Shown: in pieces, positions 5,904-15,300 of the stretch
How the letters are laid out: every line of letters starts with the position of its first letter
Numbering within the stretch: the stretch's first letter is position 1
Assembly (NCBI GenBank): GCA_947166165.1
Contig: CAMVDK010000041.1
Location: 1 to 15,912 of the forward strand
Length of the DNA: 15,912 nt
Reading direction: 5' to 3'
Source of the DNA: an uncultured Porphyromonadaceae bacterium
GTDB lineage: Bacteria > Bacteroidota > Bacteroidia > Bacteroidales > Muribaculaceae
Position numbers and translations under genes: made by a program
The notes under the pieces: model-generated
Told to the model about the DNA's origin: nothing
Seen by the model: the letters and a program-made list of their open reading frames with translations, nothing else
Databases searched by the model: none

Positions 5904-6446
5904 ATGGAAAACGAAGTGAGCTATGGCGGCATGACGTTCGTGCCGATGCTGACGCGCGAGGCGATTGCGCGCGAAGTGGCTCGCGTGGCCGGCGAAATTG
6001 CGCGCGGCTGCGAGAGCGAGAACCCGCTGTTTGTGTGCGTGCTCAACGGCGCGTTTATCTTCGCCGCCGACCTGATGCGCGAGTGCGGCATCCCCGGCGC
6101 CGAAATCACCTTCATCCGCCTCAAGAGCTACGAGGGCACCTCGTCGACCGGCAATGTGAAGCAGGTGCTGGGGCTCACGGCCGACGTGGCCGGCCGCGAG
6201 GTGATCATCGTGGAGGACATCGTCGACACGGGAGCCACGGCGGTGCAGCTGCGGCAGATGCTCGCCGAGCGCGGAGCACGCAGCGTGAAGATGGCCACAC
6301 TGCTCTTCAAGCCCGACTCGCTGCGCCAAGGCCCGGCGCCGGAGTATGTGGGCTTCAGCATCCCCAAGCAATTCATCATCGGCTACGGCCTCGACATCGA
6401 CGAGCAGGCCCGCAACCTGCCCGACATCTACGTGCTCAAGCAATGA
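5904..6446 (+). CDS. hpt: Hypoxanthine phosphoribosyltransferase
   Basis: This 180-residue cytoplasmic enzyme joins hypoxanthine (and often guanine) to PRPP to make IMP or GMP in purine salvage. Hallmarks are CVLNGAFIFAADLM (45-58), the flexible-loop motif LKSYEGTSSTG (73-83), the PRPP-binding signature VEDIVDTGAT (103-112) preceded by the hydrophobic strand REVII, the purine-contacting Lys region LLFKPDS (133-139), and a C-terminal IGYGLDIDEQARNLPDIYVL (159-178). Length is normal for the family. The open frame continues 36 codons upstream to 5796, but that stretch contains the promoter and has no family similarity, so the ATG at 5904 is preferred. It probably heads a purine/RNA cluster with adenylate kinase 69 bases downstream. 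Confidence 0.95.
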   Translation: MENEVSYGGMTFVPMLTREAIAREVARVAGEIARGCESENPLFVCVLNGAFIFAADLMRECGIPGAEITFIRLKSYEGTSSTGNVKQVLGLTADVAGREVIIVEDIVDTGATAVQLRQMLAERGARSVKMATLLFKPDSLRQGPAPEYVGFSIPKQFIIGYGLDIDEQARNLPDIYVLKQ

Positions 6447-6515
6447 GGCTCACATCGCTCGCGCCACACATTCTCCCCTATCAACGACTACCCAAAATAA
6501 ACTATTCAGAACGAT

Positions 6516-7094
6516 ATGCTTAACATTGTGATTTTCGGTGCTCCCGGGTCGGGCAAAGGCACCCAGAGCGACAACCTGATCAAGACCTACGGACTGTTTC
6601 ACATCTCTACGGGCGACGTGCTGCGCGACAACATCAAGCGCGGCACCGAGCTGGGCGGCATCGCCAAGAGCTACATCGACAAGGGCCAGCTGATTCCCGA
6701 CGACCTGATGATCGACATTCTGGCCAATGTGCTCGACACCAACAAGGAAGCGGCCTCGAAGGGTGTGATTTTCGACGGCTTCCCCCGCACCATCGCCCAG
6801 GCCGAGGCGCTGGAGAAGATGCTCCAGGAGCGCGGCACGAGCGTGAGCACCGTCATCGGCCTGGAGGTGCCCGAAGACGAACTCATCGAGCGCATCCTGC
6901 TGCGTGGCAAGCTCACCGGCCGCACCGACGACAACATGGACACGGTGAAGAACCGCCTGGCCGTGTACCACAACCAGACGTCGCCGCTGCAGGTCTTCTA
7001 TCAGGAAAAGGGGCTGTATCAAGCCATCAAGGGCACAGGCAAGATTGAGGAAATCTTCGCCGACATCCAGCGCGCCGTCGACGCGGTGAAATGA
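6516..7094 (+). CDS. adk: Adenylate kinase
   Basis: The 192-residue cytoplasmic enzyme catalyses ATP + AMP = 2 ADP. The P-loop is GAPGSGKGT (8-16), the AMP-binding helix region begins HISTGDVLR (29-37), and the FDGFPRT motif is at 86-92. The LID is the short form: KLTGRTDDN (132-140) runs straight on without the longer zinc-type insert, which explains the length below the roughly 215 residues of the long enzymes. The late DTVKNRLAVYHNQTSPL segment (142-158) matches the family. No promoter box is visible in the 69-base gap after hpt, so co-transcription is likely. Its stop codon overlaps the ribonuclease Z start (ATGA at 7091), pointing to translational coupling. Confidence 0.96.
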   Translation: MLNIVIFGAPGSGKGTQSDNLIKTYGLFHISTGDVLRDNIKRGTELGGIAKSYIDKGQLIPDDLMIDILANVLDTNKEAASKGVIFDGFPRTIAQAEALEKMLQERGTSVSTVIGLEVPEDELIERILLRGKLTGRTDDNMDTVKNRLAVYHNQTSPLQVFYQEKGLYQAIKGTGKIEEIFADIQRAVDAVK

Positions 7095-8026
7095 CGCGGT
7101 TCGAACTGAACATACTGGGGTGCGGGTCGGCCACCTGCACCACTCGTCATATGCCCTCGTGCCAGGTGCTGAACGTGCGCGACCGACTGATGATGATTGA
7201 CTGCGGCGAGGGCGCCCAGCTCAGCATGCGGCACATGCGGCTCAAATTCTCGCGTCTGAACCACATCTTTGTCAGCCATCTGCACGGCGACCACTGCTTC
7301 GGGCTGCCGGGGCTGCTGTCTACGCTGGCGCTCACCGGCCGCACAGGCACGGTGACGGTGCACATCTTCAAGGACGGGGCCGAGTGGCTGCGGCGCACCA
7401 TGGACCGCTTTTGCGGCGACCGCCCGTTCAGGCTCGAATATAACGTGATAGGCACCCAGCGCGCGGTGGTCTACGAGGACAGCGGCGTGGTGGTGACCGC
7501 CTTTCCGCTGCAACACCGTGTGCCCTGCGTGGGCTTCCGCATCGACGAGAAGCCCAAGCTGCGCCACATCGTGCCCGAGGCGCTGGCCGAGCACGGCGTG
7601 CCCCGCCATGCCATCAACGGCCTGCGGCAGGGCCTCGACTGGACCGCCCCCGACGGCCATGTGGTGGCCTGCGAGCTGCTCACCACCCCTCCCGACCCCA
7701 GCCGGAGCTACGCCTACTGCAGCGACACGCGCCCCAGCGAGCGCGTGCTGCAGGCCATAGAGGGTGTCGACTGGCTCTATCACGAGGCCACCTATGGCGA
7801 CGAATGCGAGCGCCAGGCCCACAACCGCTACCACAGCACGGCCCGCGAGGCCGCCCGCGCCGCCCGCGAGGCCGGCGCCGGAAACCTGATCATCGGGCAC
7901 TACTCGAGCCGCTACGACGACGTGACACCGCTCCTCGAGCAGGCTCGCCAGGAGTTCGCCTCCACCATGCTCGCCGACGAGCGGCTCACCGTCGACCTGA
8001 ACACCGACCTTCCACGCGCTAATTAG
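7091..8026 (+). CDS. rnz: Ribonuclease Z (tRNA 3'-end endonuclease)
   Basis: The 311-residue protein is a metallo-beta-lactamase-fold zinc endonuclease that trims 3' trailers from tRNA precursors. The metal-binding motif is HLHGDH (63-68) after FVS, with GLPGLL following. An early GCGSAT (10-15) and DCGEGAQ (37-43), and later LYHEATY, HNRYHSTAREAA and LIIGHYSSRY, supply the other family His and Asp positions. Length is typical of the short (bacterial) form. It overlaps adk by 4 nt, so it is probably translated by coupling. It converges on the PH-like gene with only 12 bases between the stops and no clear terminator. Confidence 0.95.
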   Translation: MTRFELNILGCGSATCTTRHMPSCQVLNVRDRLMMIDCGEGAQLSMRHMRLKFSRLNHIFVSHLHGDHCFGLPGLLSTLALTGRTGTVTVHIFKDGAEWLRRTMDRFCGDRPFRLEYNVIGTQRAVVYEDSGVVVTAFPLQHRVPCVGFRIDEKPKLRHIVPEALAEHGVPRHAINGLRQGLDWTAPDGHVVACELLTTPPDPSRSYAYCSDTRPSERVLQAIEGVDWLYHEATYGDECERQAHNRYHSTAREAARAAREAGAGNLIIGHYSSRYDDVTPLLEQARQEFASTMLADERLTVDLNTDLPRAN

Positions 8027-8038
8027 CCGGCCGCCGGG

Positions 8039-8380
8039 TCAAGCCTGCGCGGAGCGGATTTGGCGCTGCAGCTCGAAAGGCCGCCTGATGTAGCGCATGG
8101 TGATGCTGCCCGCGCCCGTGCCGGCCATGAACACGGTGCCATAGCCGAAAATGCGCCCACACAGCGACTCACTGACGTCGATGGTCTCGATTTTGCTGAT
8201 GACCATCTCGTGCGTCTTGCGCCGCAGCAGGCCGTGGCCGTGGAAGAAGCGCTTGTTCGACAGGAAAATGGTGGTGGTGAGGTTGCGGATGAGCTTGCCC
8301 AAATTGAGGTAGGCAAACCAATGCAGATGCACCTCGTAGAGCACCTGCTCGTCTTGAGCCAGGATGTTGCTGATATTCAT
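8039..8380 (-). CDS. Short PH-like (bPH/DUF304-type) domain protein
   Basis: The 113-residue protein resembles bacterial PH domains. After a short lead (residues 1-35) the beta-rich stretch TTIFLSNKRFFHGHGLLRR (36-54), then EMVISKIETIDVSESLCGRIFGYGTVFMAG (58-87) and GSITMRYIRRPFELQRQI (91-108), follow the usual order: a strand entering a 'K R' turn, a 'KIE-I' strand, a helix-like GRIFGYG segment, and a final strand with a PFE ending. Many bacterial relatives carry one or two membrane helices before this domain. Here the expected helix region (about 17-33) is only weakly hydrophobic, so the protein may be soluble or peripheral. Function is unknown. It lies 65 bases downstream of the DUF2461 gene on the same strand and may be co-transcribed with it. 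Confidence 0.8.
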   Translation of the reverse strand: MNISNILAQDEQVLYEVHLHWFAYLNLGKLIRNLTTTIFLSNKRFFHGHGLLRRKTHEMVISKIETIDVSESLCGRIFGYGTVFMAGTGAGSITMRYIRRPFELQRQIRSAQA

Positions 8381-8445
8381 ATTATTTCTCGTTTTTCAGT
8401 TTCCGGTAGCACTTGCCACAAGGGTGGCGGGCACACAGCGGCAGC

Positions 8446-9111
8446 TCAATCGAACACGTAGTTGAGGAAGTCGTGCAGGGGTTTGAGCGGCCGCAGGTCG
8501 TCGGCCACGCGGCTCACCCAGTCGTCGCAGTCGAAGTAGTCGTCGGCAGGTTTCATCATCATGATGTATTCCTTCATCCTGAGGTATTCGGCCAGGGGGT
8601 GGTCGCTGGGATATTCCTTAGGCATTCTCTTCAGTGTGTCGCAGTCCCAGTGATAGCGCGCTGTGATGTCGGGATTGTTCACAATTTTCAGGAATTCCTC
8701 GGGCTCGGCGTCGATGAGCGCCCGCAACTTGCTCAAGATGGGCTTTTCGGGCCACCATATGCCGCCTCCCATCATCAGCATGCCCGGCTGGAAGTGCACG
8801 TAGTACCCGCTCATGACGGTGTGGCGCCCGCCCAGGCCGAGCACGCCCGAAAAGTAGTTCTTGTATGGCGCTTTGTTGCTGCTGAAGCGGATGTCGCGAT
8901 AGATGCGGTAGACGCAATCGCGCACGGCCAGGCCGCGCACGCGGTCGTCGTAGGCGGCCACCAGGCCGATGAGGCGCTCCATGTCGCGCTCCCAGGCCAG
9001 GCGCAGCGCGTCGTACTCGCCCTTGTGCGCCTTGAACCACGCGCGGTCGTTGTTGGCTTCGAGCCGGCGCAGGAACGCCAGCACCTGCGGTATGCTGCTT
9101 GCTGATGTCAT
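8446..9111 (-). CDS. DUF2461 (TIGR02453) family protein
   Basis: The 221-residue protein shows the DUF2461 hallmarks: L-x-NNDRAWFKAHKGEYD (18-33, a WF-x-x-x-K/R-x-x-Y block), and YRIYRDIRFSSNKAPYKNYFSG (68-89), followed by the GGRHTVMSGYYVHFQPGMLMMGGGIWWPE stretch. The family has no established activity and is widespread in bacteria and fungi. Start choice: the frame is open to a TTG at 9144, but that TTG lies in the -7 promoter box, so translation should begin at the ATG at 9111. The gene is divergent from the tetR-efflux operon and shares a 146-base intergenic region with it. Its product need not be connected with efflux. Confidence 0.9.
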   Translation of the reverse strand: MTSASSIPQVLAFLRRLEANNDRAWFKAHKGEYDALRLAWERDMERLIGLVAAYDDRVRGLAVRDCVYRIYRDIRFSSNKAPYKNYFSGVLGLGGRHTVMSGYYVHFQPGMLMMGGGIWWPEKPILSKLRALIDAEPEEFLKIVNNPDITARYHWDCDTLKRMPKEYPSDHPLAEYLRMKEYIMMMKPADDYFDCDDWVSRVADDLRPLKPLHDFLNYVFD

Positions 9112-9141
9112 GTCCAGATTGCTGATTATTCGTTTTTGAGG

Positions 9142-9173
9142 CAAAATTAGTTCAAATTTCCTATACTTGCAAA
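9142..9173 (-). promoter_or_regulatory. Promoter of the DUF2461 gene
   Basis: On the minus strand TAATTTTG (9142-9149) and a TTTG -33 box (9170-9173) lie 20 bp apart. The leader to the ATG at 9111 is about 25-30 nt. Confidence 0.7.
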
Positions 9174-9191
9174 TTGCGCGAAGAAAACCGC

Positions 9192-9219
9192 GAAAACTTT
9201 TTGCGTTTTAAAAGTTTTC
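9192..9219. promoter_or_regulatory. Candidate TetR operator (perfect inverted repeat)
   Basis: GAAAACTTTT (9192-9201) and AAAAGTTTTC (9210-9219) are perfect reverse complements around an 8-base centre. The -33 box TTTG (9200-9203) lies at the inner edge of the left arm and the right arm sits in the spacer before the -7 box. This is a classic repressor position, and the next gene encodes a TetR regulator. Confidence 0.6.
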
Positions 9220-9230
9220 ATTTACCTTTG
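9200..9230 (+). promoter_or_regulatory. Promoter of the tetR-efflux operon
   Basis: TTTG (9200-9203) and TACCTTTG (9223-9230) are 19 bp apart, a good Bacteroidota promoter. The predicted transcript starts about 20 bases before the ATG at 9258, which supports that start over the further-upstream in-frame ATG at 9174. Confidence 0.75.
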
Positions 9231-9257
9231 CAGCCGTTTTTGAGAAGTATCGAGAAA

Positions 9258-9875
9258 ATGGAAGTGAAGCAACACATCATTTCGGAAACCAACTCGCTGC
9301 TGCAGCGCATCGGCCCCACGTCGATGACGATGGACATGGTGGCGCGCGCGTGCGGCATCTCAAAGCGGACGCTGTACGAGAAATTTCCCGACAAGCGGAC
9401 GCTCATCAAGGAGTGCCTCGACGCGGAGCACCAGCACCAGAACGCTGACGTGAAGCGCATCTTCGAGCAGTCGGAGAACTGCTTTGTGGCGCTGTTCAAT
9501 GTGTACCAGCACGTGCGTGAGCACATGCGCAACCGCTCGATGGCCTATGTGGCCGACCTGAAGCGGCTGTATCCCGAGCTGTTTGCCATGCAGCGCGAAC
9601 AGGAGCGCCACTTTGTGCTCAGCCTGGCGCAGGTGCTCACCCGCGCGCAAGCCGAGGGACACGTGCTGCCCGACATCAACACGACGATTGCCTCGTTCCT
9701 GTTCCTGTCGACGATACGCAACCTGCACGAGAGCAACCGCATCGACGACTTCGGCCTCGACCGCATCGAGGTGTTCGACGGCACGTTCCTGAACTTTCTG
9801 CGGGGCATCGCCACGGCCGACGGGCGCGACATCATCGACGCCAATGTGAGCCGGATGCGGGAGAACAAACGGTGA
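9258..9875 (+). CDS. TetR/AcrR-family transcriptional regulator
   Basis: The 205-residue protein has an N-terminal TetR-type helix-turn-helix: SMTMDMVARACGISKRTLYEKFPDKRTLIKECL (22-54), with the turn at the ACGIS segment and recognition helix at KRTLYEKF. The C-terminal two thirds (about 60-205) is helical and should hold the ligand and dimer surfaces; its sequence gives no clue to the ligand. TetR proteins usually repress neighbouring efflux genes and release DNA when bound by a substrate. The TolC gene starts 25 bases downstream, so the regulator is probably the first gene of the operon it controls. A perfect inverted repeat over its promoter is the likely operator. The frame extends upstream to an ATG at 9174, but that lies before the promoter, so the ATG at 9258 is chosen. 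Confidence 0.93.
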   Translation: MEVKQHIISETNSLLQRIGPTSMTMDMVARACGISKRTLYEKFPDKRTLIKECLDAEHQHQNADVKRIFEQSENCFVALFNVYQHVREHMRNRSMAYVADLKRLYPELFAMQREQERHFVLSLAQVLTRAQAEGHVLPDINTTIASFLFLSTIRNLHESNRIDDFGLDRIEVFDGTFLNFLRGIATADGRDIIDANVSRMRENKR

Positions 9876-9900
9876 CTAAAACAAGAAAAAATCCATAAAG

Positions 9901-11235
9901 ATGAGACGAAAAACAAGCACACTGCTGGCGATGGCACTCCTGCTGGCCAGCGCAGCCTGGGGGCAGATCACTGCTCCGCTGCGGCTGAGCCTGGACCAGT
10001 GCATCCGCATCGCCCTGAACGAGAATCCCACCATCAAGGTCGACTCGATGGAGATTGAGCGTGTGAACTACGCCCTCAAAGAGGTGAAGGGCCAGCTGCT
10101 GCCCCAGGTGACAGCCACGGGCCAGTACACGCGCAACCTGGCTCTGCAGACCATGTATATGGACGCCGGCGACGGCAACTCGGTGGGCATCAAGATGGGC
10201 CGCGACAACACCTACAACGCCGGTTTCTCGGCCACGCTGCCGCTGGTGGTGCCCCAACTGTGGCGAACCATCAAACTCAATGAGAACCAGATTCTGCAGA
10301 ACATCGAGAAATCGCGTGCCAACAAGATTTCGCTGGTGAACCAGGTGAAAAACGCCTACTACGCGCTGCTGCTGGCCGACGACAGCCGCCGAGTGATTGA
10401 GGCCAGCCACGCCACGGCGCAGGAGCACGCGAGCATCTACCAGAAGCAGTATGAACTGGGCACAGCCAGCGAGTATGACGTGCTGCGGGCCAACGTGGCG
10501 GTGACCAACCTCGAGCCGTCGATTCTCGAGGCCGAGAACAGCATCAAGCTGCTCAAGCTGCAGCTCAAGGTGCTCATGGGCATGGACGCGCGGCTGGAGA
10601 TTGAGCCGAGCCAGCACTTGGACGAGTTCAAGAGCACGATGTACGACCGCACGCTGAGCACCGACACCTCGCTCGTGCACAACACCACGCTCAAAACGCT
10701 CGACCTGCAGACCGACTACCTGAACAAGGTGGTGGACGTGCAGCGCGCAGCCTGGCTGCCCACGCTGAGCGCCACGGGCAGCATGATGTGGCACTCGATG
10801 GGCAACGGCAACCCGCTGAAGAACTTCCAGTGGACACGCTCGTCGGCCGTGGGCATCACGCTGTCGTGGCCGGTGTTCACCGGCTTCCAGCGCAAGAACA
10901 AGATCAAGCAGGCGCAAATCCAGGCCGGCGAGATGCGCTGGCAGCGCGAGAATGCCGAGCGCTCGCTCCACATGCAGGTGCAGAGCCAGGTGGACAACAT
11001 CCACAAGAGCCTCAAGCAGATTGAGAGCAACTCCGGCGGCGTGGCCATGGCCGAGAAGGCCAACGACATCATGCAGAAGAGCTTCAAGGTGGGGGCGGCT
11101 TCGTTCATCCAGCTGCGCGACACCGACGACGCCCTGATGAGCGCCCGCCTGAGCTACTACCAGGCCATCTACAACTACCTCGTGGCCGAGAGCGACCTGG
11201 AGTTCGTGCTCGGCAACAGCAACTATGCCAACTGA
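9901..11235 (+). CDS. TolC-family outer-membrane efflux channel
   Basis: The 444-residue protein has a signal peptide (basic RRK, then LLAMALLLASAAWG, probable cleavage after G21), followed by the OEP/TolC fold. Typical features are LSLDQCIRIALNENPTIK (29-46), the strand GQLLPQVTATGQYTRN, and long alanine/glutamine-rich helices in two structural repeats (about 45-230 and 245-440). The second repeat again opens with the LP-TLSATGSMMW pattern. It should trimerise into a beta-barrel with a periplasmic helical tunnel and take substrate from the RND pump through the adaptor. The gap after tetR is only 25 bases with no promoter box, so co-transcription is likely. Its TolC-first order is common for RND operons in this phylum. 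Length is normal. Confidence 0.95.
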   Translation: MRRKTSTLLAMALLLASAAWGQITAPLRLSLDQCIRIALNENPTIKVDSMEIERVNYALKEVKGQLLPQVTATGQYTRNLALQTMYMDAGDGNSVGIKMGRDNTYNAGFSATLPLVVPQLWRTIKLNENQILQNIEKSRANKISLVNQVKNAYYALLLADDSRRVIEASHATAQEHASIYQKQYELGTASEYDVLRANVAVTNLEPSILEAENSIKLLKLQLKVLMGMDARLEIEPSQHLDEFKSTMYDRTLSTDTSLVHNTTLKTLDLQTDYLNKVVDVQRAAWLPTLSATGSMMWHSMGNGNPLKNFQWTRSSAVGITLSWPVFTGFQRKNKIKQAQIQAGEMRWQRENAERSLHMQVQSQVDNIHKSLKQIESNSGGVAMAEKANDIMQKSFKVGAASFIQLRDTDDALMSARLSYYQAIYNYLVAESDLEFVLGNSNYAN

Positions 11236-11285
11236 TTCCACTCACTCCGTTACCTAAATTCCGCAAAACAAAAAAGCACAAGATA

Positions 11286-12335
11286 ATGAAAGCAAAAACT
11301 ATTTTCAGCCTTGTCCTGGCCGCAGCCGTGCTCACGGCCTGCAGCGGCAAGAAGGACCAGCAGCAAGGCCCGCAGGAGGAACTGCCGCAGGTGAAGGTGC
11401 AGACCGTCTACGAAGAGCAAGTGACGCAGACCAGCGAGTACACCGCCACCGTGGAGGCCTTCAAGACCAACAACATCTCGTCGAACAACGGCGCGCGCAT
11501 CAAGCGCCTGCTGGTGGACGTGGGCAGCCACGTGCGCGCCGGCCAGAGCCTGGTGATTCTCGACGACGTGAACGTCGACCAGCAGCGCATGGGCATCGAC
11601 CAGCAGAAGATTGCCCTCGCCAACCTGAAGCGCGACCTGGACCGCGCCAAGGAACTGGTGCGCATCGGCGGCGGCACGCAGCAGACGGTGGACCAGCTCC
11701 AGGCGCAATACGACGCGCAGGCCCGCGCCATCGACTCCAGCACCCGCTCGCTGCGCACCATGCAGGAGAACACCGTGCTCACCTCGCCGGTGAGCGGCGT
11801 GGTGACGGCCAAGAACTACGACGCCGGCGACCTGCCCGCAGGCCCCATCCTGGTCATCGAGCAGCAGCAGCCGCTCAAGGTGGTGGTGAACGTGAACGAG
11901 AGCGACTTCCCGAAGGTGAAGGCCGGCATGGCCGTCGACGTGAAGCTCGACACCTACGGCGAGGAGGTGTTCCCCGGCCGCGTGCACATCGTGCATCCCA
12001 CCATCGACGCCGGCAGCCGCACCTTCCAGGTGGAGGTGACCATCAGCAACAGCAGCAACCGCGTGCACACGGGCATGTTTGCCCGCGTGACATTCAACTT
12101 CGGCACCACCCACAACGTGGTGGTGCCCGACCGCGCCATCCAGAAGCAGACCGGCTCGGGCGTGCGCTATGTGTGGGTGAACAACGGCGGCACGGTGGAG
12201 TTCCGCGAGGTGCAGCTGGGCCAGCGACTGGAGAACCGCTACGAGGTGCTCGGCGGTCTGGTGAGCGGCACAGAGGTCGTCACCGAGGGGCAGTCGCGCC
12301 TGACCAACGGCTGCCGAGTGCAGGTGCAGAAATAG
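11286..12335 (+). CDS. RND efflux periplasmic adaptor (membrane-fusion lipoprotein)
   Basis: The 349-residue protein has a lipoprotein signal ending in the lipobox LTAC (16-19), so the mature form should be anchored by lipidated C19. Next come the first half of the barrel-sandwich (lipoyl-like) domain around NNGARIKRLLVDVGSHVRAGQSLVILDD (72-99) and an alpha-helical hairpin (about 100-155, coiled-coil-like QQKIALANLKRDLDRAKELV and a return helix). The second lipoyl half, LTSPVSGVVTAKNYDAGDLP, follows, then beta-barrel and membrane-proximal domains (about 190-349, with FPGRVHIVHPTIDAGSRTFQVEV and VHTGMFARVTF). It bridges the pump and the TolC channel. It starts 50 bases after tolC and no internal promoter is evident. 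Length is normal. Confidence 0.95.
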   Translation: MKAKTIFSLVLAAAVLTACSGKKDQQQGPQEELPQVKVQTVYEEQVTQTSEYTATVEAFKTNNISSNNGARIKRLLVDVGSHVRAGQSLVILDDVNVDQQRMGIDQQKIALANLKRDLDRAKELVRIGGGTQQTVDQLQAQYDAQARAIDSSTRSLRTMQENTVLTSPVSGVVTAKNYDAGDLPAGPILVIEQQQPLKVVVNVNESDFPKVKAGMAVDVKLDTYGEEVFPGRVHIVHPTIDAGSRTFQVEVTISNSSNRVHTGMFARVTFNFGTTHNVVVPDRAIQKQTGSGVRYVWVNNGGTVEFREVQLGQRLENRYEVLGGLVSGTEVVTEGQSRLTNGCRVQVQK

Positions 12336-12394
12336 CCGCTCCGCGCGTCCGATAGTTTCAATCCATCTCCTTCCACTATAACATCTTTCACAAC

Positions 12395-15300
12395 ATGAGT
12401 CTATATTCAACCTCGGTGAAGAACCCGGTGACCACCATTCTGGTGTTTGTGGCCATTGCCATCATCGGTCTGTTCTCACTGCAGAAACTGCCCATCGACC
12501 TCTACCCCGACATCGACACCAACACCATCATGGTGATGACCACATATCAGGGTGCGAGCGCGCAGGACATCGAGCAGAACCTCACGCGTCCGCTCGAGAA
12601 CACGCTCAACTCGGTGGAGCACCTGAAGCACATCACGAGCAACTCGCGCGAGAACGTGTCGATCATCACGCTCGAGTTTGAGTACGGCTACGACATCGAC
12701 GCACTGACCAACGACGTGCGCGACAAGCTGGACATGATTTCGAGCTACCTGCCCGACGACTCCAACACGCCGGTCATCTTCAAGTTCTCGAGCGACATGA
12801 TTCCCATCGCGCTGCTCTCGGCCCAAGCCGGCGAGAGCATGCCGGGCCTGTACAAGATTCTTGACGAGAACGTGGCCAACCCGCTGGCCCGCGTCGACGG
12901 TGTGGGCTCGGTGTCGATTGCCGGCGCCCCGAAGCGCGAAATCCACGTCTACCTCGACCCCATCCGCATGGAGGCCTACAACCTGAGTGTGGAGACGGTG
13001 GCCTCGCTCATCGGCGCCGAGAACCGCAACATACCCGGCCGCCCGTTCGACATCGGCAGCGACACCTACTCGCTGCGCGTGCAGGGCGAGTTCAAGGACC
13101 CCAAGGACATGGCCGGCCTGGTGGTGGGCTACAGCAACGGCGGCGTGGTGCACCTGAGCGACGTGGCCACCATCGACGACTCGCTCGAGGAGCGCGCCCA
13201 GGAAGCCTATAACAACGGCGTGCAGGGCGCCATGATCATCATCCAGAAGCAGAGCGGAGCCAACAGTGTGGAAATCTCCAACCAGGTGGCCAAGATTCTG
13301 CCCAGCATCCAGAAGAACCTGCCCAGCGACGTGAAGCTGGACTACATCGTCGACACGAGCGACAACATCCGCAACACCATCGCCTCGCTGGTCGAGACGG
13401 TGCTCTACGCGCTGCTCTTCGTGGTGCTGGTGGTGTTCTTCTTCCTGGGCCGCTGGCGCGCCACGGTGATCATTGTGCTCACCATCCCCATCTCGCTCAT
13501 CGCGTCGTTCATCTACCTCTACGCCACGGGCAACTCGCTCAACATCGTGTCGCTGTCGTCGTTGTCGATTTCGATTGGTATGGTGGTCGACGACGCCATC
13601 GTGGTGCTGGAGAACATCACCACTCACATTGAGCGTGGCTCGGCGCCCAAGCAGGCCGCCGTGCACGGCACCAACGAGGTGGCCATCTCGGTGATTGCCT
13701 CGACGCTGACGCTGATTGCCGTGTTCTTCCCGCTGACGCTGGTCACCGGCATGACGGGCGTGCTGTTCCGCCAGCTGGGCTGGATGGTGACCATCATGAT
13801 GATCATCTCCACCACGGCGGCTCTGTCGCTCACGCCCATGCTGTGCAGCCGCATGCTCAAGCAGGAGCGCAAGGACAGCCCGCTGTTCAAGAAAATCTAC
13901 GGCCCGGTGGAGCGCTTCCTCGACAAACTCGACGACGGCTTCACCCGCATCCTGCGCGTGTGCGTCACGCACCGCTGGATCACCACCACCATGGCGCTGG
14001 GCATCTTTGTGGCCTCGATGTTCCTGATGCGGTTCATCGGCACCGAGTTCTTCCCCGTGAGCGACAACAGCCGCCTGGGCGTGAGCCTGGAGCTGCCCAT
14101 CGGCACCCGCGTGGAGATTGCCAAAGAGGTCACCGCCCGACTCTACAAGGAGTGGACCGAGAAATATCCCGAAATCAAGGTGTTCAACTACACCGTGGGC
14201 CAGGCCAGCAGCGACAACACCTTCGCCTCGATGCAGAACAACGGTTCGCACATCGTGTCGATGAACATCCGCCTGGTCAACCCCACCGAGCGCAAGCGCG
14301 GCATCGTGGAGATTGCCGGCCTCATGCGCGAGGACCTGAAGCACTACCCCGAGTTCAAGAAAGCCCTCGTGAACGTGGGCGGCAACCGTGGCGGTGGCAT
14401 GAGCGGACAGAGCACGCTCAACTACGAGATCTATGGCTACGACTTCGAGAAGACCGACACCGTGGCGCAGCGCCTCAAACGGCTGCTGAGCGGTGTGAAA
14501 GGCGCTGCCGACATCAACATCAGCCGTTCGGACTACCAGCCTGAATACCAGGTCGACTTCGACCGCGAGAAGCTGGCCATCTACGGCCTGAACCTGAGCA
14601 CGGCCGCCACCGCCCTGCGCAACCGCATCAACGGAACCACGGCGAGCTACTTCCGCGAGGACGGCGATGAGTACGACATCATGGTGATGTACGACAAGCA
14701 GCACCGCCAGTCGATTGCCGACATCGAGAACATCCTGCTCTACAACGCCCGCGGGCAGGGCATCCGCCTCAAGGAGGTGGGCACCGTGGTGGAACGCTTC
14801 AACCCGCCCACTATCGAACGCAAAGACCGCGAGCGCATCATCACCGTGAGCACCGTGGTGCAAGACCGCCCCATGAGCGAGGTGATTGCCGACGCCCAGC
14901 CGCTCATCGACAAGATGGACAAGCCCAACGGCGTGACCATCGAGCTGAGTGGTTCCTACGAGGACCAGCAGGACTCGTTCCGCGACCTGAGCATGCTCGC
15001 CGTGCTGATCATCATCCTTGTCTACATCGTGATGGCTTCGCAGTTTGAGTCGTTCACCTATCCCGGCATCATCATGACCTCGATCATGTTCGCCTTCTCG
15101 GGCATCGTGCTCATCCTGCTGGCGACCGGCACCAACCTGAACATCATGTCGATGATCGGTGCCATCATGCTCATTGGTATTGTGGTGAAAAACGGTATTG
15201 TGCTCATCGACTACATCACGCTCAACCGCGAGCGCGGCATGAGCATCCGCCGCGCGGTGCTCGACGCCGGCCACTCGCGCATGCGCCCGGTGCTGATGAC

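Noticed and set aside
9832..11241. Minus-strand frame of about 469 codons opposite the TolC gene
   Set aside because: Antisense to a clear TolC protein; composition typical of a mirror frame.
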